A stretch of DNA of 64,000 nt from Helichrysum umbraculigerum (Eukaryota > Streptophyta > Magnoliopsida > Asterales > Asteraceae), in contig CATIUR010000015.1 in assembly GCA_949592205.1 (NCBI GenBank), forward strand, positions 1,294,046-1,358,045, written 5' to 3'. A program made the translations under genes and the position numbers. Numbering within the stretch: the stretch's first letter is position 1; every line of letters begins with the position of its first letter. Of this stretch, positions 57,829 to 64,000 are shown piece after piece. Below the pieces are notes generated by a model, which saw only the letters and a program-made list of their open reading frames with translations, was not told the origin of the DNA and did not search any database.

Positions 57829-60645
57829 ATGTCTGACTTAAGTAGAATGATCGAAATGGACCACGAGGTGGGAAAGTCAAACGTTCCACCTAAGTTGTTA
57901 AGAATCGAGGATTACTACAATTGGAAGGACAGATTTGAATCTTACTGTAGATTCCATGATCTGTCTATCTGGATGTGTATCAAGAGTGGATACACCCCAC
58001 CTACTCAAACTGTTCAAAATGCTACTGTAGTTCTTACCTATGCAAACATGAGTGATCAAGAGAAGGAAGCGTACAGAAATGAGAATAAATCACATTCTTG
58101 CATAAAGATGTGTCTTCCTAAATCCCTTGCTCATCAACTCAAGTCTTTTCATACTGCTAAAGCGCTCTGGGAAGCTTTAGAGAAAAGAGGTGAGGGAAGT
58201 CCACAGGTGAGAGCTGGCAAGAAGAGTCTTCTTAAAAAGCAGTTTACTATGTTTAAAGCTTTAAAAGGAGAAGATCTTGATGCCTATGTTACACGATTCT
58301 ACCATCTGCTAAGTGAATTAGAATACCATGAAATTTTTGAAGAAGAAGTATCTAAAACCGACAAGTTCCTTGAGGGTTTGCCTTCTAAATGGGAAATGTA
58401 TGGTGTTATGATTAAGGATAACGAAACTAGGTATTCTACTATGACCTTAGAGCAAGTCATTGACAAGCTGAAAGGTTATGATTTCTCCAAGAAGTCAAGA
58501 GATAGTGATTCTGATCAGGTTCAGAACCCTGGGCTGTATCATGGAAAGTCAAGTCTTTCGACTGCGTCATCGAGTTCGACCACTGCACTGTTAGTTGGTG
58601 ATACTAATGAAAATGGAGAGATGTTCACTGAAGATCTGTGCTTTATTTCCTCCTCTGGTGATGAGACAAAGGGAAAGAATTTTGAGAAGTCACCTCAAGA
58701 GCATCAGAAGATGCCGATGAGTGTGAAATCTGCTGAACAGCAACTGTCTGTTCTTGCTTCCTTTGTGGCATCATATGAGAACTACATAGAAGGAAAGATC
58801 AATGATCCTATTCTATTTGATGAGGATTATGAGCAGATAGATTCTGATTATCTTGAGGAACTGGAACTTCAAGATCAACTAGCGTTGATATCTAGAAAGG
58901 TGAAGAATTTCCTCAAGAAAACTGGTAGAAAGGTGTTGGGCAATAGATCAGGGTTTGATAAAACCAAGGTCAGATGCTTTAACTGTCAGGGTATTGGTCA
59001 TTTTGCTAGAGAATGCCAAAGACCTAAAGTAGAAGCACAAGGAAAACAAGGTTCGGGAAGTACTCTTGCTTCCAAAGCCTTAGTGGTGAAGCAGTTGGAT
59101 GGCTCGTATGATTGGCAAGCTCATTCTGAAGAAGCTTTGATGGCCGAGATCGAAGAAACAACTGCTGGATCAGTGTCCTACATGCCCACTGACATGGAAC
59201 AGAGAGTAGAGGTGGCTGAGTCTGAAAAAAGGGCAAGTGATGATGATGTGCTATATATGGATTCAACTCCAGATATGAGTCCTGAAGAATTAGTGGCACG
59301 TATGGCTGAATTACAAACTGACAAGAAGAAGGTATGTTTAGATATTCTTAATCTTGCTGATGTTTGTTACTTAGTTACTGATTTACAGTCTCAGAATAGT
59401 GTCTTAACTGTGTCAAATAGTAATCTGTCATCACAATTAAATATGGATAAGGAATCTTATAAGACTGTTAGATCTGAACTTGATCAAGCTATTATGGATG
59501 TTCGTAGATTAAGTGATGATAAACAGGTCTTAAAAGATAAAATTAAGTCTGATGCGTTGGATAGAACAAAACTTAGAGATACCATAAGTGAAAAATCTGT
59601 TGTCATAGATGGTCTCTATATGAATATCAAAGACTTAAATGAGACGATTGCTAGTAAGGATCAGGAAATAGTGAACCTTAACTTAAGGTTAATTGAGCAA
59701 AACCGTAAACTTGAGAATTATAGGACATCTCAAATGGATAAAATGTTAGATGCTCAACGTAGTGTAAAGGACAAGACTGGGTTAGGTTACAATGATGTAT
59801 CCCCGCCTTTTAATGCCAATTACACTCCTATTCCTGAGGACTCTGAGATGACTGAAGTTAATCCTGAGATTTTAGTAGCTGATAAACCTGAACAGTCAGA
59901 GGCACAGAAAGATGTTATTAAGAACGTATCATTAGATAATAGCAAGGCTTCTCAGTTCACCAAAATACATTTTGTATCGGGTGGAGTGATTAACGATGCT
60001 AAGATTAATGATAAAGTTGATAAGGAACAGCTTAAACCTTTAGTGCCTAAGACTCCGGATGAGAAAGCAAAAGTGAGCAAATCACGCAAGCAGATGTCAT
60101 GTTTCAAATGTCATCAAAAAGGACACGTGGCTTCGTGTTGTCCTAACAAAAAGCCTGAAGCACCACATAAGCTTGTGATTGAGGAAAAGACACAGACCGA
60201 CTCTGATATGACTGTAGACGGGTTAGATACCAAACCTAAGTTAGGTAATAAACCTGTGAACATTCTTAAAAGAGATGGTAAGCATAGTGTCTCCCCACCT
60301 AAACCTAAACGGTCATATACTCAAAGTGATAATTATGTCCATAAGTCTAGGGATGTGACACCGTCGAGGTTTAGAACTCCAAGTAGAGGCCATAGTCATT
60401 ATGAAAGTGGCACTACTTCGCGATCACATGAGTTTAATTATAATTATTATAATAGAGCTCATACTTTTGTGCCTAAGAGGTTCTCCTCAAATTCACCTCT
60501 TAAGGCTGATCGTCCACAAACTCAAGCTACTTCGAAAGTAACCAAAGCTCCTGATGGGAAGAATGGTTATTTTAAAGAGCTTAAGTTTGTTGATGATAAG
60601 GGACAAACCAAGACCGTAATGGCTTGGGTCCCTCTTGATAACTGA
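57829..60645 (+). CDS. gag: Gag polyprotein of element 2 (938 aa)
   Basis: Particle protein with the same plan as the element 1 Gag. Residues about 30-215 form the copia gag (UBN2-like) region; a CCHC knuckle is at C383, C386, H391, C396; a long coiled coil spans about 506-639; the GLGYN motif is near 651; a second CCHC knuckle is at C758, C761, H766, C771, with an additional Cys at 770; the tail is basic and ends KTVMAWVPLDN. The ATG at 57829 is the first in frame and gives a full-length amino terminus, in contrast to the frameshifted element 1 copy. Two knuckles flanking a long coiled coil is unusual for copia Gag, which normally has one. The stop is followed by a 22-base pyrimidine/G-rich stretch leading to pol. 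Confidence 0.94.
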   Translation: MSDLSRMIEMDHEVGKSNVPPKLLRIEDYYNWKDRFESYCRFHDLSIWMCIKSGYTPPTQTVQNATVVLTYANMSDQEKEAYRNENKSHSCIKMCLPKSLAHQLKSFHTAKALWEALEKRGEGSPQVRAGKKSLLKKQFTMFKALKGEDLDAYVTRFYHLLSELEYHEIFEEEVSKTDKFLEGLPSKWEMYGVMIKDNETRYSTMTLEQVIDKLKGYDFSKKSRDSDSDQVQNPGLYHGKSSLSTASSSSTTALLVGDTNENGEMFTEDLCFISSSGDETKGKNFEKSPQEHQKMPMSVKSAEQQLSVLASFVASYENYIEGKINDPILFDEDYEQIDSDYLEELELQDQLALISRKVKNFLKKTGRKVLGNRSGFDKTKVRCFNCQGIGHFARECQRPKVEAQGKQGSGSTLASKALVVKQLDGSYDWQAHSEEALMAEIEETTAGSVSYMPTDMEQRVEVAESEKRASDDDVLYMDSTPDMSPEELVARMAELQTDKKKVCLDILNLADVCYLVTDLQSQNSVLTVSNSNLSSQLNMDKESYKTVRSELDQAIMDVRRLSDDKQVLKDKIKSDALDRTKLRDTISEKSVVIDGLYMNIKDLNETIASKDQEIVNLNLRLIEQNRKLENYRTSQMDKMLDAQRSVKDKTGLGYNDVSPPFNANYTPIPEDSEMTEVNPEILVADKPEQSEAQKDVIKNVSLDNSKASQFTKIHFVSGGVINDAKINDKVDKEQLKPLVPKTPDEKAKVSKSRKQMSCFKCHQKGHVASCCPNKKPEAPHKLVIEEKTQTDSDMTVDGLDTKPKLGNKPVNILKRDGKHSVSPPKPKRSYTQSDNYVHKSRDVTPSRFRTPSRGHSHYESGTTSRSHEFNYNYYNRAHTFVPKRFSSNSPLKADRPQTQATSKVTKAPDGKNGYFKELKFVDDKGQTKTVMAWVPLDN

Positions 60646-60654
60646 TCGTGTTTT

Positions 60655-60667
60655 GTGTTATGTGCAG
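60655..60667 (+). promoter_or_regulatory. Candidate 3' splice acceptor before pol (element 2)
   Basis: The stretch ending TTATGTGCAG occupies the same place as TGTGTGTTGCAG in element 1, 22 bases past the gag stop, and ends between codons of the pol frame, 12 codons before the protease DSG. Relative to gag, pol is +1 here but -1 in element 1, which a conserved ribosomal frameshift would not explain but splicing to a fixed acceptor would. Confidence 0.5.
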
Positions 60668-63600
60668 GAGCATGCTGTGAACAAGGACAGTTGGTGGTAT
60701 GTAGACAGTGGATGCTCGAGGCACATGACCGGTGAAAGAAGTCTACTGAAGGACTTCAAGGATAGTCTCAAGCAAAAAGTAAATTTTGCAGGAGATAAAG
60801 GAGGAGTAATTTCGGGAAAAGGAAAAGTTTCAAATGGAACTTTGACTCTTGAGGATGTGAACTATGTTGAAGAACTTACACACAACCTAGTGAGTGTTTC
60901 CCAAGTCTGTGATAAAGGTCATCCAGTTTATTTCAATGAAAAGGAGGCCTTAGTCCTGAAGCCAGGTTTTAAAATTCCTGATGAATGGATATTGATGAGG
61001 GCGCCAAGGAAGAAGGACATCTATGCTATCAACATGGGTGTTCCTAACTCTTCAATGGTGTCTACATGTTTATTGTCCAAGGCTTCGGAAACAGATGCTC
61101 TGTTATGGCATAGGAGAATGGCACATCTAAACTGGAGAAAGATGAATTATATAACCAAAAATGGTTTGGTTCTAGGTGTACCACAAAAACGTTTCGAGTC
61201 TGAGGATAAGTGTGTTCCTTGCATGAAAGGAAAGCAGCACAAGAAACCACACAGACCTAAGACTGAAAACTCTATCTCCTCGCCATTTGAATTGCTACAT
61301 ATGGATCTCTTCGGCCCTATAAGCAAGAGAAGTCTAGGTGGCAAATGGTACTGTTTGGTTGTCACAGATGACTATTCTAGATTCTCATGGGTATTCTTTT
61401 TGGGATCAAAGGATGAGACTCCTGGAATTCTAATTGAGTTCTTTGATCTAGTAGAGAATGTCTATAAAAAGAGAGTTAAGCGTATTCGTAGTGACAATGG
61501 AACAGAGTTTAAGAATTCAACGTTGAATATCTATTGCTTAAGCAAAGGGATATTACATCAATTCAGTGCACCTTATGAACCTCAACAGAATGGTGTTGCT
61601 GAAAGGAAGAATAGAACGTTGATTGAAGCTGCTAGAACAATGCTTGCTGATTCAAAGCTTCCGGTCATCTTTTGGGCAGAAGCAGTGAATACAGCATGTT
61701 ATGTTCTTAATAGAGTTCTTACGGTTAAGAGACATAACAAGACTTGTTATGAGCTTTTGAACAATAAGAAACCTAACTTAAAAGGGTTTGAACCCTTTGG
61801 AGTTTCATGCACCATATTAAAGACTGGACATCAAGCAAAATTTGGTGAGAAGGCTGACGAAGGATTTTTCCTAGGTTATATGCCCAATTCGCCAAATAAG
61901 AGAGTCTTTAATAAAGTCACAGGACGTTTGGAGGTAGTTTATAATATTGAGGTTACAAGCTATTCACCGGATGTTCATAAGGGCTTAGATTGGCAATTTG
62001 ATTATTCTGATCTTTTTGCATCATTTAAAGTTCCTATTAGTGACTATGTCAGTGATTCAGAGATAGCTGAACATTTAGTGTTTGAAGATGAGAATATTGG
62101 TCCCGCTTCAACATCGAGTGTTAAGCAGTCTGGAATCAAGACTACTGTTGACTCAGATAAAGCTTCCACAAGTGAGTCACAAAAACCTTCAGAGGATAAG
62201 TCTCTAGAAACAGAAGATCTTGATGATCTTCATACAAAGTTTGATGACATACTTACTCCTTTGAAACATCTAAGAATATCTTCAGCACGTACGGAAGATG
62301 TACCTGAATTGGAAGAAATTGGTACTAATTTGGGAGATGAGATACCAGTTGAACCAGTTACTACAACTAGAACGAGTAAGAATCATCCAGTTGAAAACAT
62401 CATCGGTGATATTAATACTCCGGTTCAAACTAGGCATCAATCCAGAACTAATACGTCTGAGAATTCTGAATACCAAAGCTTGTATACTGCAATGAAAGAG
62501 ACAGGGATTCCTAATCAATGTCTATATTCATGCTTTATCTCACAAGTCGAGCCTAAAAATGTTCAAATGGCTTTAAAAGAAAACTCGTGGGTAGAAGCAA
62601 TGCAAGAAGAACTATCTCAGTTCTCTAAATTACAAGTATGGGAGTTGGTTGACCTACCAAAGGGAGAATATCCAATTGGAACTAGATGGGTATTTAAGTG
62701 TAAGAGAGATGATAAAGGTATCGTTACTCGCAATAAAGCTCGTCTAGTGGTTCAAGGTTTTAATCAACAAGAAGGTATTGATTACAATGAAGTGTTTGCA
62801 CCAGTTGCTAGGCTAGAAGCAATTAGAGTATTCTTAGCATTCGCATCATATTATGGTATAAAAGTGTATCAGTTGGATGTTAAGAGTGCCTTTTTGTATG
62901 GCAAAGTGGAAGAATTGGTGTATGTTTCACAACCGCCAGGGTTTGCTAATCCTGAGTATCCAGATAGAGTATATCGTTTGAATAAGGCTCTATATGGATT
63001 ACATCAAGCACCTAGGGCATGGTATGGAACACTATCAACGTATCTACTTGAGAATGGATTTACAAGAGGATCAATTGATAGTACACTATTTGTGAAGTGG
63101 AAAAAGAAAGACTTTCTTCTTGTACAAGTGTATGTTGATGACATTATCTTTGGATCGTCTGATGAAAAGATGTGTCAAGAATTTGAGAAAGTCATGAGAA
63201 AAAGGTTTGAAATGTCTGCAATGGGAGAGTTGAATTTCTTCTTAGGATTACAAGTTGATCAAAAGAAGGATGGATTCTTTATTCATCAATCTAAATATAC
63301 ATATGAGCTATTAGAACGTTTCAAGATGGATGAAAGTAAGGTCTACAATACTCCAATTCCAGTCAATCATGGATTAGGTCCAGATACATCGAGTGATAGC
63401 GATGTGGATCCAACTCTTTATAGAGCCATGATCGGATCACTAATGTATCTTACAGCCTCTAGGCCTGACATCATGTTTGCTGTTTGTTTATGTGCAAGAT
63501 ATCAGGCTAATCCGAAAGAGTCACACATGCAAGCTGTTAAACGAATCTTTCGTTACCTCAAAGGGAAACCTAAGCTGGGTCTTTGGTATCCGATTGATGG

Positions 63601-64000
63601 AGACTTAGATCTCGTAGCTTATACTGATTCGGATTATGGAGGATGCAATCAGAATAGGAAATCTACGACTGGAGGATGTCAATTCTTAGGAGGTAGATTA
63701 GTATCCTGGCAGTGCAAGAAGCAAACCTCGGTAGCCATTTCTACATGTGAAGCTGAGTATGTTGCAGCTGGCAGCTGTTGCTCGCAAGTTCTTTGGATTC
63801 AACAGCAACTGCGGGATTACGGGTTAAATATAACCAATACTCCTATGATGATTGATAACGAATCTACTATGTCGATCACCAATAATCCAGTAAAGCACAG
63901 TAAAACTAAGCATATTGATATTCGACATCATTTTATTAGAGATTGTGCTGAAAAGAAATTGATAAAGTTAGTTAAGGTTCCATCATTGGATAACTTAGCA
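60668..64000 (+). CDS. pol: Pol polyprotein of element 2 (partial, open to the window end)
   Basis: 1111 codons read by eye without a stop; the frame is actually open from 60620 and has no ATG before the protease. Seen in order: protease WYVDSGCS (Asp codon 60704); integrase finger (WHRRMAH ... CVPCMKGK) and catalytic Asp 61304, Asp 61493, Glu 61601 with DD35E spacing; an acidic/serine linker; reverse transcriptase with QLDVKSAF (Asp 62876) and YVDD (63131-63142); RNase H with YTDSD (Asp 63626) and EAEY. The window ends shortly after the conserved HHFIRD stretch, so only the last few dozen residues are missing. All catalytic residues are present, so the enzyme part looks competent. Same lineage as the element 1 Pol. 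Confidence 0.94.

Larger units (their letters stand above)
56392..64000 (+). mobile_element. Ty1/copia LTR retrotransposon, 3' end beyond the window (element 2)
   Basis: At least 7.6 kb: 977-bp 5' LTR, primer site, leader with its own repeats, intact gag (938 aa), and pol open to the last base of the window within RNase H. It is on the same strand as element 1 and also inserted into the satellite, but at a different monomer position (inside TAGCCTATTTT). Candidate target duplication: ATTTT at 56387-56391, to be confirmed at the missing right end. Gag and pol layout match element 1, with similar proteins but little DNA identity by eye, so it is a distinct family of the same lineage. No disabling change is visible in what is present. 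Whether it has an ORF3 cannot be seen. Confidence 0.93.

Overview
The window looks like heterochromatic nuclear DNA of a flowering plant. It has no bacterial-type genes, no tRNA or rRNA genes and no recognisable host gene. It holds an AT-rich satellite with a monomer of about 337 bp, interrupted by two Ty1/copia LTR retrotransposons. The plant call rests on the copia gag-pol type, primer-binding sites complementary to initiator tRNA-Met, and a third ORF resembling plant transposon-associated proteins. An Asteraceae (daisy family) source is my guess from the style of the gag proteins and of ORF3; I could not search a database.

Layout. 1-38563: about 115 satellite monomers in higher-order repeat (HOR) domains of changing period: 4-mers of about 1348 bp (1-13821), a rearranged zone (13822-16177), alternating 2-mers and 4-mers (16178-20880), 4-mers of about 1336 bp (20881-24889), three monomers (24890-25889), 7-mers of about 2348 bp (25890-35278), then 2-mer and 4-mer units. 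38564-51119: a complete 12,556-bp copia element (element 1) with 410-bp LTRs differing at 3 sites and a 5-bp target duplication (GTAAC). 51125-56391: the satellite resumes in exact register. 56392-64000: a second copia element (element 2) on the same strand with a 977-bp LTR, intact gag and open pol, cut by the window end.

How the parts work together. In both elements gag encodes the particle protein (two CCHC knuckles around a coiled coil). Pol, in another frame and without its own upstream ATG, carries protease, integrase, reverse transcriptase and RNase H. Element 1 has a further 896-aa ORF (ORF3) between pol and the 3' LTR, with no visible membrane segment. Pol in both elements and ORF3 in element 1 each start immediately after a pyrimidine-rich stretch ending in GCAG, a good plant 3' splice-site match; both leaders share a TTCGTGAGTTTT string containing a canonical donor. 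This suggests that the downstream ORFs are expressed by splicing.

Element 1 also carries dozens of copies of a GCGACGTA / TACGTCGC inverted-repeat motif, confined to its LTRs, its gag leader and the leader of ORF3. Element 2 has a different GCGAGTCGA repeat in its leader. The gag 5' end of element 1 carries a one-base frameshift, so this copy is probably non-autonomous despite its youth.
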